Assembly: GCA_029931535.1 (NCBI GenBank)
Contig: JAQPZY010001670.1
Coordinates: 7,874,501 to 7,938,500, forward strand
DNA from: Margaritifera margaritifera
Taxonomy: Eukaryota; Mollusca; Bivalvia; Unionida; Margaritiferidae
Length of the DNA: 64,000 nucleotides
Reading direction: 5' to 3'
The notes under the pieces are model-generated. The model was given only the letters and a program-made list of their open reading frames with translations. It was not told where the DNA came from and did not search any database. A program made the position numbers and the translations under genes. Of the stretch, positions 9,773 to 18,869 are shown piece by piece (position 1 is the first letter of the stretch; each line of letters starts with the position of its first letter).

Positions 9773-12186
9773 CCATCATCCGTGATGCTTGGCCAAGCCT
9801 CTGAAAAGAGGCCTAGGCGAGCACCTACAGGGATGTTCGGGAGGGGGATGCATGGCAGGAGAGGGGTTAGATCCCTAGGGCTGTCCCCCAACCTTTCCTC
9901 CGGTGGGAAAGGAAGGAGGATTATAGAACTTCCTCTTTTGGGGTCTGCGGCGAGCTTGATGCTGTGGACCTGACGAAGAGGAGGTCTAGTTTGAGGTTGC
10001 GGCTTGGGCTGAGGTTGCATCTGCTTGAAGAACTTGGCAGATGGCCCCTGAGGGCGATTCACATTAACATGTTTCCTGGCCGATTGCGATGGGCCAGGAG
10101 TGAATGTAAAGGATCGATGTTGATGATCCAGCAAGTCTTGAGAAGCCACAGTTGGTATGAGGCCCCCAATGAGGGTTTCGGCTTCTAGTGGAGCAGCCCT
10201 TAGAAGGTCTTTACTGTGGTTAAGTAAGACCTTCAAAGAGTCCAATGCAACATCATGGCGGATGTGCAGAAAATCCGCCGATAAAGCCATTGCAACAGAA
10301 AGCGCATGCCGGGATGTCTTGGCCACTGCTTCCAGCACGCATTGTAATGCAGCTGGATTCAAGGAGGCCTCTCTCAGCATACTAAACGCAGTTGTTGAAA
10401 ATAGATCAGAATGCAATGCAATGGTTACAAGTAACCGGGTTTTCTGTTCCATGGCATCGATTGTTTTAACTGGAAGGCGAGCCCAGTCTCACGTAGACAT
10501 GCCCACTTTGGCCACCTCAGCATCCAATTGGGAAGGTTTGGTAGGCCACTTTGCGGAATGTATCCTGTAACTGGCAGAAGAGACCAGGGGTCTCAATGTC
10601 GAGGGAGGGACGAACCACCCTCGAAGTTGCCGAGCTACGCTTTGGCCTAGCGAAAGCCTCTGGGAGAGTTCCTCAATCGTTGGGGAATGAGTGAGAAGCA
10701 AGAGGTCTGGTTGTGTTTGCTCCCTGGAGATCTTTTCCATAATGGAAAGGATCTTTTTGTATTGTGTGCCACATGGTTTGGGGCACAATTCCGGGGGTAA
10801 GAGTGTGGTAAACTTCGTTTACTGCCTTATCAAAGGACCAGACCTCTTCCTCCACTTCCAACTGAGAGGAAGGGGTGGGCCTGAGAGGTGTCAGTGCCGC
10901 TGTTTCTGTCTCAAACTCATTTGAGTCAACGAGAATAGAGAGGACATCATCATCATCTGGTATACTCTGAGTCAGAGAGTGGGTTAGCATCACTATATCC
11001 CTCGATGGTGGAGGGGGGATAAGAGCACTTCGCTCCACAGCCCGCAGTTCAGTACAAGTTCCAGTTGGGAGTCCAGACCGCCTGTCTACCCTGGATAATG
11101 TGACACCTCTAGCCTTCCGCATTGGAGCCACTTGGTGAGGAGGTGATGGCGGGACAATGAGGACAAGGTTCAGTAGCCCACGGGTGCATAGTGGACCAAG
11201 GGCCTTGAAGTGGAGGGCCCGCATCCCATAAGGATTCATTGGGATAATAGGGTGGGGGGGGTGTCGATCCGTCCCCCTTTCCTAGTCTGAGCCCAGTGGA
11301 CAGATAAACAATCCTAGACAGGATGGGACAGTAATGGGTGGTACCCAGTCTGTACCCTGTCCCCATACCATGAGGCCAATGAGTGATAGTCAGAGAAGAA
11401 ATCATCTTTGACTGATATATCACTACCCCGAAGGTGATGGGAGCGGTGCATCACGTCCCAAACGGGAGGGCGCGACCCGCTGTTGCGGTGATCTACTTCC
11501 TTAACGGTAAGGTGCGACCCGCTGTTGTGGTGCTCTACTTCCCAAATGGGAAGGCACAACCTGCTGTCGCAGTGCTCTACTTCCCTAATGGGAAGGCGCG
11601 ACCCGCTGTTGCACTGCTCTACTTCCCAAACGGGAGGGCGCGACCCGCTGTTGTGGTGCTCTACTTCCTAAATGGGAAGGCACGACCCGCTGTCGCAGTG
11701 CTCTACTTCCCTAATGGGAAGGCGCGACCCACTGTTGTGGTGCTCTACTTCCCTAACGGGTTGGAGCAACCCGCTATCGCGATGCTCCACCTCCCTAACA
11801 GGAGGGAGTGATTCCCTATGTGAGGCGTATACATTGTCTTTGATGTGAGAAGTGTTCGTCTTCTCCCCCCTGTGGGGAGGAGGCAATTGACTCCTCGAAC
11901 GTCCAGTCCCTCCTTCTAGAGGGGCCTCACAGGCTTCCAAAGAAGTTGGTCCCAAAAGCTGAGACCTAACAGTGAATCCAGAAAAATCTGATGATGTAGT
12001 GGAAGGAAGATTCCTGTGTCCTCGATAAGTACGTCTGGAATCAACTAGATTCCAGGTGCCAGAAGGCCATGATTCACAAAGTGTGCAACGATTTTTTTTT
12101 GTGCACTTGGAGCACTTTATGCAGTTTGGGTGAGTGTCCCAAGAGCCCTTCTTGTGGCCACACTTCCCCACTGACTGTGCTGACAT
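9754..12186 (-). pseudogene. DIRS gag-like ORF in several frames
   Basis: It starts with ATG at 12186-12184. Residues about 7-41 hold a Cys/His-rich motif (CGHKKGSWDTHPNCIKC, then CTKKNRCTLCESW), as in DIRS gag-like proteins. After a 14-residue repeat domain (11449-11812) the frame changes. The segment with SQLEVEEEVWSFDKAVNEVY lies at 10673-11239. An alpha-helical region follows in the original frame (10788-9754) with QTRPPLRQVHSIK near its end. At least three frame changes and several stops are visible. Probable role: packaging or nucleocapsid. Confidence 0.72.
11449..11812 (-). repeat. 42-bp in-frame tandem repeat in DIRS gag
   Basis: About 8.7 units of 42 bp with consensus CTCTACTTCCCTAATGGGAA / GGCGCGACCCGCTGTTG(TG)GTG on the plus strand. 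On the coding strand they give 14-residue repeats of the type PIREVEHCDSGSCL. Units 2-4 and 5-7 resemble each other in register, suggesting amplification as 126-bp trimers. The plus-strand 125-residue frame across it is the antisense of this array. Confidence 0.88.
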
Positions 12187-12904
12187 TATTCTGATAGAAT
12201 AGAAGTAATGACAATTTTTTTATATATATTTTTTTTTATTTGATAAATGTCACGCTAAACTCACCCTGGTTGTATTTAGTGCACACCGTGTACAGCACTG
12301 TGTATGTTCTACGTGGTTGTATTCAGCGCGTACCGCATATACCACTGTGCACTACATACCTGTATGCACGAAGTAAATGATAGAATTTACCTCATTAGAA
12401 ATAAACCTGCCCTTTTTCCTGTGAAAAAATAAAATATTTCACTGAATTTTATTAAAGAACATGCAGACACTTATGCAGTGACCACACAATTCGTGGTGTA
12501 GACATTAATTTAATATCATATACGTGAAAAGTTACAGATAATGGTCACGTTCTTTTTTCGAAGAGAGAGGTGTACACTGTTCTCTATGTTAGGCAGGGCA
12601 GGGCCTGCTGTTATTTTATAAAAACACAGAGACTTACCCGTACCTCAGTTGTTTCTTATCAGTAAATTAGGTGAGTGTTTCCACCCATAAGGGGTGGAAT
12701 ACATGAGGTAGCCTTGGAGGCCCCTTAAGAACTAAGTTCTAAAAAAAAAGGAAAGTTTACAAAACGGAATTTTAAATGAATGGATAGTGCAACACCATAT
12801 AGACCTATTATGAACTGCAAAAGGCGACCGCTAATGCGGTAATTGCAACAGGCACAATTTTATCTGGTGCTGTCTTCAGGCAATGTCTACTCAGCATGGC
12901 ATCC
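12187..12904 (-). other. DIRS leader region
   Basis: A non-coding stretch between the gag start and the right terminal repeat. It contains two related modules of GGTTGTATT(T/C)AG(T/C)GC type (12268 and 12313) and AT-rich sequence. No ORF. Confidence 0.5.
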
Positions 12905-13083
12905 GTGAAAAAGATGACGAATTTAGGCAAACCTAAACGAGGCAGACTGGAGTGCAAAGGTCATGCTAAATGCCTTTTCTCACTCTGTGGGAGGATGTAT
13001 TCACATCGAACGGACGGTGATTTTTGGCACTAAAATGGGATAGCTAACAATAGCGACAGAATAAGTAATTGCTGCTATTAAAT
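12905..13083. repeat. DIRS terminal repeat, right copy
   Basis: Inverted relative to the left terminal sequences. AGCTAACAATAGCGACAG, AATAAGTAATTGCTGCTATT end the element, and the flanking 44-bp array starts immediately after. Confidence 0.83.
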
Positions 13084-13262
13084 CATGTTTATGTGCTTTT
13101 TATGTCATGTAGCATGTACCAATAAATCATGTTTTTGTGCTTTTTATGTGTCACATGGCATGTACACAAAAATCATGCTTATGTGCTTTTTATATGTGTC
13201 ATGTAGTGTGTACACATAAATCATGTTTATGTTCCTTGTACATGTGTTACGAGACATTGTTC
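13084..13262. repeat. 44-bp AT-rich tandem array, right part
   Basis: About four units of TCATGTTTATGTGCTTTTTA followed by TGTGTCACATGGCATGTACA. This continues the array at 6335-6453 that the DIRS element interrupts. 13263-15250 beyond it shows no gene or clear repeat. Confidence 0.8.
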
Positions 13263-15250
13263 AATTGTCTTATGCACCACTTGTATTTTGTGTTGTGCGC
13301 TATATTTAAAAATGTCTGTAGTATACCCTCTTGAGAATATTTTCAATTTTTTCTTATTCTTTAAATTAAAAAAGATGCAAGGCTTTTGGAAAACATAGGG
13401 CTCACATTTTCTTTTTAAATATATAGTGAGGTAGTAATGTTTCCCCACAGTGAGTCCTATGGTTTCATTTTCTGGTGACTTACTTATTTCGCATGGTATG
13501 TGATGTTATCGGTTCACTTAACAGGGGTAGAAAACTCCAAAACCCGGGAGCCCGGGTAAACAAAAATTAAAATCCAGGCAAACTTTTTACAAATGTGAAA
13601 GCCCAGTTGGGCAAGCAGAAAATACTAATAAAAAAATTATCATTTTACAAATTATAGCGGAACTTTATATGATTTTTATATTGTCCATCTGGGTACACAC
13701 AGCAATGTGTACAAATTATCTCCATATAATTCCTCAGCTGAATGTTGGGTGATTGCTATCAGTAAAAGACCACACTAATCAACATGTGTCAGCTACACAT
13801 ATTAAGTAATCCCAGTCCATACTACCGGCCCTTACCGTGAGCCCTTAAAGAAACAAGATTCATAACTGTTTGTCTTGTGTCAACACACCAACATCTAGTT
13901 TCTTTCATCTCTGGTTTGACATACTGAATGCCTATGATCTACTATTACGTTTTTTTACTGATCTGTTGAAGAAAATGGACACTTGCTATAGAGCATATAA
14001 CAGCTGCTTCTGTTGGCTAACTTTAGCTAAAGGAATATGGTAAGTATAAATAATTAAACCAATCATAATTGTTGTTTTATACTATATTGGCTTGTGGGAT
14101 AATGGCTAAACAAAAATCCCAGGTGGAAAACTTAGTTTCCTGACTATTTAGATTTAGGTATAGGATGAACAATAACATGAACCGTAAGTGATGTAAACTC
14201 AGATAAACATAATATATGGATAAGTTTTTGTTCAGGATGACAAACTACTCGAAAGCTGATGAACAACAAGATACAATGAAAAAATGAAAGTTGTTTGATT
14301 ATCTTTTATTTGCTGATCTCAAACAGATTTAATATGCATGTAAACTTACATGATACTTTAGCAAGACTGATGGCGAGTTACAAGTATTGTGTGCAATTAG
14401 GACATAATATATATATGAAATTTTTTGCGAATAATTTTGATTTCAACTATCTTTGGGGCAATTGCAATAACTTACTATGCAACCAGATTTTCAAAGTGTG
14501 CTGCACAGTGACAAACATGGATTTTCAAAAATTTTCTACATCTGCTTAAAGATATTATTCATTTGTACGTGAGTTTGCTTTCACATCTTATGCGCTGACA
14601 TAGGTTCACTTGAAAGTATCAATGCAGTGTTCTCCCCATGACCTTTTTCCTTAGCGGTCCTGCTACATTATTTTTTCAATCCACTTTAGAACCCACAGTA
14701 AAGCAATCTGCTTGTGCCGCTATGCTTTTATGATTCCCGCTATTCTTATAAAAGTGATGTTAAATAAACATCATGTCACCTAATTCAAAGCCCTATTACT
14801 TAAATGACACATGTTCTTACCTAGTCTTGAGTATTTAATTAAGATAATCCAGGATAGTTACTAATTCACTTAGCCGTTATCTTTTGTACTTGGCTGACCC
14901 GACTGCAGGTGTGCGACCTTTGATGTGGGGTTCGTATTTACACTGACATAGTCAAAAAATCGGTCAGCGATGATGGAGTCTGCTGGTATTGTGTGTTATA
15001 TATATTTCAGTCATTTCACTACCAGCTAAAAAGTTACACATATTACATTTTAAGCTTAGCAAATTCTTGTGAAAAATGGACGCACCACCTTCAAAAATAC
15101 GTAAAATCATTTAAAATGTACTTGGGTATGTTCTGGCATTCTTAGGTATGTTTTGACCTGGGTATATTTTGGCTTCAGTAAGTTTTTACTTGGATATGTT
15201 TCGGTCAAGGTGGGGTGTGTAGAAACACTGAAATGCACTGAAACCCATTG

Positions 15251-15929
15251 GAAACATCAAAATGCACTTAAATTATATTGTATATAACATAGTGTATCAC
15301 TGGTTGTGTATGTATAATTCATAACTTAATAATTTAATATTAATTATATTATAGAGGAATGTGTACTTTCATTACTGAAAAAAGTGATGCAATAGCACAT
15401 TTTACAGGCAAGAATTGGAGAATAAATTAATAAGAAAATGTACATTACCGGAACAGACAGGAATCTCCAGAATTATGAAACAATCATTGTTTGATTTTTA
15501 AGTAAATAAAACTTTAAAGTTTAATATTAAGAATTATTTAAACTTTTATACATGACTGTGGGGTATCTGTATTTACCTGAACTAACCAAAACAAAGGTAA
15601 TTACCAGAAGAAAAAAAGAAATTACCGGAACAAATGAATGTATACTTATATTACATTGTTTAATTGCATTTCTAACAATGATACCTTTTCATGTTCTGGT
15701 TCACTTTTCCATGGAAGAATTGTGTATTTTGTGATGCCTGATGATGTAAAATATTCATCATTTACAACAAGTTATCTCTGTGCAAATATGTAGTTGTGAA
15801 TAACATATATGTATTAAACATACAAGATTGACTGTGTAAATAAAGTGTAAAGATAAATTGTTGTAAAAGTAACAAATATCACATTTCATCAAAACATTAT
15901 ATTTAAGTTCATGTTCAGATATAATTATG

Positions 15930-16008
<79 letters not shown>

Positions 16009-16064
16009 AAATAAATGATACAATATGGTATATACAATATAATTTAAGTGCGTTTCGGTGTTTC
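15251..16064. mobile_element. TIR (MITE-like) element with internal (TA)n
   Basis: The left end GAAACATCAAAATGCACTTA / AATTATATTGTATATAACAT is the reverse complement of the right end at about 16016-16064, with roughly seven mismatches in 49. The arms may extend outward, since CGGTCAAGG-type sequence occurs outside both. The interior has no ORF except frames through the (TA)32 tract at 15935-15998. Confidence 0.55.
15935..15998. repeat. (TA)n microsatellite
   Basis: Uninterrupted TA dinucleotides followed by a short CACACACA run. Confidence 0.97.
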
Positions 16065-16109
16065 TATGTACCGGTCAAGGTACGTTTTGACTAAATCCAG
16101 CCCAGGTGC

Positions 16110-16260
16110 AAACAATAACGTGGAAGTGTTTTGCATAGCACATACACTGCAGTGAACACAGATGTTTACCAGCAAGTCCGCATGAGAGGCATTCCCCATG
16201 AACTGCATGTGTCAGCATATGAAAGACTGGAGTTACCCAGCATTTACATGAGACATTGAG
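16110..16260. repeat. relative of the 5796-6060 repeat
   Basis: Carries CACTGCAGTGAACACAG, TGTTTACCAGCAAGTC and CCCATGAACTGCATG in the same order as at 5930-6060. It is followed by a poly-G run at 16263-16275. Confidence 0.65.
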
Positions 16261-16396
16261 TCGGGGGGGGGGGGGGATGACTTTGATACTTACCAATCAA
16301 CGGAAATTTGAGAATTCAATTTTTAAAAAAATACATAATTTAACTAGAATACATACATCTTTGAATTATAACCCTAGTCCCTGAATAAACACTTAC

Positions 16397-16459
16397 TTCG
16401 AAGTCATTTTTAGAGAAATCAATGCCCCGTACGAAGGGCAGGACCCCTGTTGATGCCAT
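16397..16459 (-). CDS. FLII: flightless-1 homolog, exon 1 with start codon
   Basis: The minus strand reads ATG at 16459-16457 in a good initiation context (AAGATGG). It encodes STGVLPFVRGIDFS and KNDFE (21 codons), then a consensus donor GTAAGT (16396-16391). This matches the invariant N-terminus of flightless-1 (MxxTGVLPFVRGVD.S.NDF in animals). The exon ends at a codon boundary and splices in phase to 5502-5612, giving NDFE then GEKLPP. Flightless-1 is a gelsolin-family actin remodelling factor and nuclear receptor coregulator. The first LRR therefore straddles a 10.8 kb intron. Confidence 0.9.
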
Positions 16460-16850
16460 CTTCTTGCCGATACTCAAAAATTACCGAGATATGCCAAATG
16501 AATGCGGAAAAGCTATGGGCATGCTCGATTGGATGTCCTCAACATGTTCTAGAGGTATTCCGTCACATCGGTGAATCGAACGTTTTAGACTTGTTCCGGT
16601 GTTGTGCAGTAATAATAATAATAATAATTTTGTTCTAGGGTACAATTCATTTAGCCAAATTCTTAGCTAATCTCACACGAGGCCTTCAGGGGCATACAAG
16701 ATTCTATACATGTGCATAGTATTTATAAAAGAAAGAAAGAATGAACGTATTAATTACAGAGTAATGTCACACAAATAGTTAACTTAAAACTTGCAATGTT
16801 TATACATCTGCATCAGTGTAACATGTTGTAGTTGATTTATGCATACTCAT
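16460..16850 (-). promoter_or_regulatory. FLII: flightless-1 5' UTR and presumed promoter
   Basis: Sequence upstream of the start codon on the minus strand. It holds an (ATA)n tract near 16608-16628. No clear TATA box or CpG cluster was recognised. The assignment rests on position only. Confidence 0.4.
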
Positions 16851-16879
16851 AAGAACAAAGAAGGAACTGTTGGAATATT

Positions 16880-17175
16880 TTGTGAGAGACATTATATGTT
16901 TAGGTAGTTTAAATAGCCTGATTTGAACGCGGCAAGACTGTCAGCCTGCTTTAGTTCAAGTGGTCGCTGATTCCATTCTGAAGATCCTGTATATGTCAAA
17001 GTCTTCATAATTCAAATGACCATATCCACACGGCAAGCCTCCGTTAGATAGTCTATATGTAATAAGTCACCATTTTGAGGATTTCTAGTGACAAGGGGAA
17101 ATTCTAAGCTAAAAAATGTTAATAGGTTTAACATTATGGGTCTATAGTTGACATTTATGCTGGCGAGAGCACATC
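16880..17175 (-). pseudogene. probable LINE C-terminal fragment
   Basis: Minus-strand translation gives TYTGSSEWNQRPLELKQADS followed by LAAFKSG. This resembles the W-N-x-L-P ... A-x-S-L-x-x-F-K tail found at the end of reverse transcriptase ORFs of several LINE clades. It is only a short fragment and the clade is undetermined. 17176-17285 shows nothing more. Confidence 0.4.
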
Positions 17176-17285
17176 ATTGTTAGAAGTGATCGATCTCAAA
17201 TGGGACCCAATGACAGTAGTAATATGTGGCACCCCAGAGCACTATATTGTTTTTTTGTTGTTGTTAATGTTAGTTCATTTATTCC

Positions 17286-17439
17286 CATGTGGATGGGCTC
17301 GTCCACTTATCTTGGGGGGTGGGACTTTTCAAGATTATGACGTCGGTGAGGGGGGATTCGGGAAACGCACTATCTCCCCTCGTGTAAGTTATATACCCGC
17401 CCCCTCCGTTCCAGTGGCTATACTTTGTTCTTTCCTCAT
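17286..17439 (+). repeat. unit of ~262-bp array (left of insertion)
   Basis: GGATGGGCTCGTCCACTTAT, a G-run, then ATATACCCGCCCCCTCCGTT and a CTATACTTTGTTC...CCTCAT end. The same module order recurs at 24150-24310 and 24430-24590. The LTR element inserted exactly after CCTCAT. Confidence 0.75.
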
Positions 17440-18193
17440 TGTTATGTATGATGTTTATATAATATTATAAATATTTTAGGAAATTATAAATGTTTCTTCA
17501 CTTTAATATTTGTTTAAATCTTTATGTTTATCAGGAAAAACATGTTTAACTAGTGTCCTTGAATTAGGTTGTTTTGATCAATATGTTTTCTCAATTTGAA
17601 GGTCAAGGTTGATTTTTGTTTACAAGTAAAAATTCCATTAAGATGACTCATATTCTAGAACATTCTGTCATGTGACCAATCTTTATATATGCCATGTTTG
17701 GTGGACATTTATTCAGTTTTGACATTACCATCAGTCTTGTAAAGAGCTATTACAGTTGTGAAAATTCATTCCAAATTCTAAGAGAGGAATTATTTTAAAT
17801 ATTCATTGGATTATAACAGTGCTCACAAACTTTTGGATTTTGGATTTTTAATTGATGATTTTGGAATTTATGTGAACTTATTCAAAGATTTTGGAATACT
17901 TCATTTTGACATCAGCACATCAAAGATTACTAGTACATCAGGACTTTGGAGACCATTAGCACATCATAACATTCAAGGACACAGCCGTGAATTCGGAACA
18001 TTCTATATTTAGGACTTGTGATTAGAACAATCATTCTTATTGGATTATATGGATTTCAAAACACATTACTGTAAGTGACTTTTTGATTTTTCATTTTAAT
18101 TATCTAGTAATAAATTGCTTGTTGATTTTTTACATGATTTGTTGGTTTCACTTTCTTTCTGTTACATTTTTCTTAGACCATAGAGTCGTAACA
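17440..18193 (+). repeat. 5' LTR
   Basis: Starts TGTTATGTATGATG and ends GAGTCGTAACA (TG...CA). CCAAT (17676-17680) is followed closely by TTTATATATG (17682-17691), a TATA-like box. An AATAAA (18109-18114) lies near the end. The 68-residue frame inside is not a gene. Confidence 0.95.
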
Positions 18194-18198
18194 GAAAT

Positions 18199-18220
18199 TG
18201 GGGGCTCGTCGTTCCGGGAT
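18199..18220 (+). promoter_or_regulatory. primer binding site, tRNA-Pro-like
   Basis: TGGGGGCTCGTC, five bases after the LTR, equals the first 12 bases of the classical proline-tRNA primer site. It then has GTTC before CGGGAT, so the usual 18-base site is interrupted by four bases. Confidence 0.7.
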
Positions 18221-18359
18221 TGAATTTCTTTAAAGCATATTAGTGATATTAAATTTATCTTTGAAATTCATATTGATTTTGTCTCGGAGAATTTTTTTTG
18301 TCTTTGGCAAAGATTTTTAATAGAGAAATTTTTTTGTGTGAAACCAACAAGCATTTACA

Positions 18360-18869
18360 ATGGCATCTAATGTTCAGAATTTCATTTCAAAACCTACCCA
18401 GGAGGGGTTAGAGTGCATGAGAAAGGATGAGTTGCTCGAGCTTGCCAGAAAATACAGTCTATCTGAGGCAAAAGTATCATTGACAAAACAGGAAATAAAG
18501 ATTATTTTAATTCAGTATTTAGTAGGAAAGGGAATTTTTGAAAATAGTGCTTTAAGTTTGAAGAGAAAGCCTGTATCTGGTTCTGACAGGAAATTAAGGG
18601 AATTAGAGTTAAACAACCAGATGGATTTAGAGTTAGCAAAGCTTCAGATTCAGAGAGAGAGAAAAAAAGAAGAGAGGCAGATAGAGAGAGAAAGAAGAGA
18701 GGCAGATACAGATGGAGAGAGAGAAAGAAGAGAGGCAGATACAGATGGAGAGAGAGAAAGAAGAGAGGCAGATACAAATGCAGAAAGAAGAGAGGCAGAT
18801 GGAGAGGGAGAGAGAGAAAGAGGAGAGACAGATGCAGATGCAAAGAGAAGAAAGGGAAATGCAATTTAA
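18360..18869 (+). CDS. gag N-terminal ORF
   Basis: The 169-residue frame begins with ATG 166 bp after the LTR. Residues 1-70 (ECMRKDELLELARKYSL) look like a small helical N-terminal domain. From about residue 80 it is an Arg/Glu-rich coiled coil (LRELELNNQMDLELAKLQIQ). It then enters purine-rich tandem repeats (18655-18850), where the biologically sensible frame appears to shift by one into the frame at 18712-21192. Beyond about 18700 the EADTDGERER residues look like the out-of-frame reading of a K-E-E-R-Q-I-Q-M repeat. The frame change is either a slippage indel or, less likely, a programmed shift. Confidence 0.75.
   Translation: MASNVQNFISKPTQEGLECMRKDELLELARKYSLSEAKVSLTKQEIKIILIQYLVGKGIFENSALSLKRKPVSGSDRKLRELELNNQMDLELAKLQIQRERKKEERQIERERREADTDGERERREADTDGERERREADTNAERREADGEGERERGETDADAKRRKGNAI
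18655..18855 (+). repeat. purine-rich coding tandem repeat
   Basis: Units of GAGAGAGAAAGAAGAGAGGC / AGATACAGATG, about 30 bp, repeat with length variation. In the frame of the downstream ORF they encode E-K-E-E-R-Q-I-Q-M. The overlapping opposite-strand Ser/Leu frames are artefacts of this composition. Confidence 0.85.

Larger units (their letters stand above)
6454..13083 (-). mobile_element. degenerate DIRS-type (tyrosine recombinase) retrotransposon
   Basis: Reading the minus strand from 13083, the order is: inverted terminal repeat, leader, gag-like ORF with a Cys/His motif, reverse transcriptase with a SIDLQDAYLHIPI block, RNase H, a linker with LFATRLNNRLP, and a tyrosine recombinase. 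That order with inverted rather than direct terminal repeats is diagnostic of DIRS elements, which integrate by recombinase rather than DDE integrase. Both sides abut the same 44-bp tandem array and no target duplication was seen, as expected for DIRS. All ORFs carry stops and frameshifts, so it is dead. Confidence 0.88.
5613..16396 (-). other. FLII: flightless-1 intron 1 (about 10.8 kb)
   Basis: This stretch lies between the donor GTAAGT after exon 1 (16396-16391) and the acceptor before exon 2 (5614-5613). Exon 1 ends and exon 2 begins at codon boundaries, so the intron is phase 0. It contains two minisatellites, a DIRS-type retrotransposon (minus strand, the same orientation as the gene), a TIR element and the 5796/16110 repeat family. 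The parts 13263-15250 and 5613-5790 show nothing else. Confidence 0.82.

Noticed and set aside
11434..11811. 125-residue plus-strand frame of repeated RPAVAVLYFPNGKA
   Set aside because: It is the antisense of the in-frame 42-bp repeat in the minus-strand gag. Any repeat with a period divisible by three leaves several open frames.
18199..18220. tRNA gene at the proline-tRNA-like sequence
   Set aside because: Only the primer-binding complement is present, adjacent to an LTR; there is no tRNA cloverleaf.
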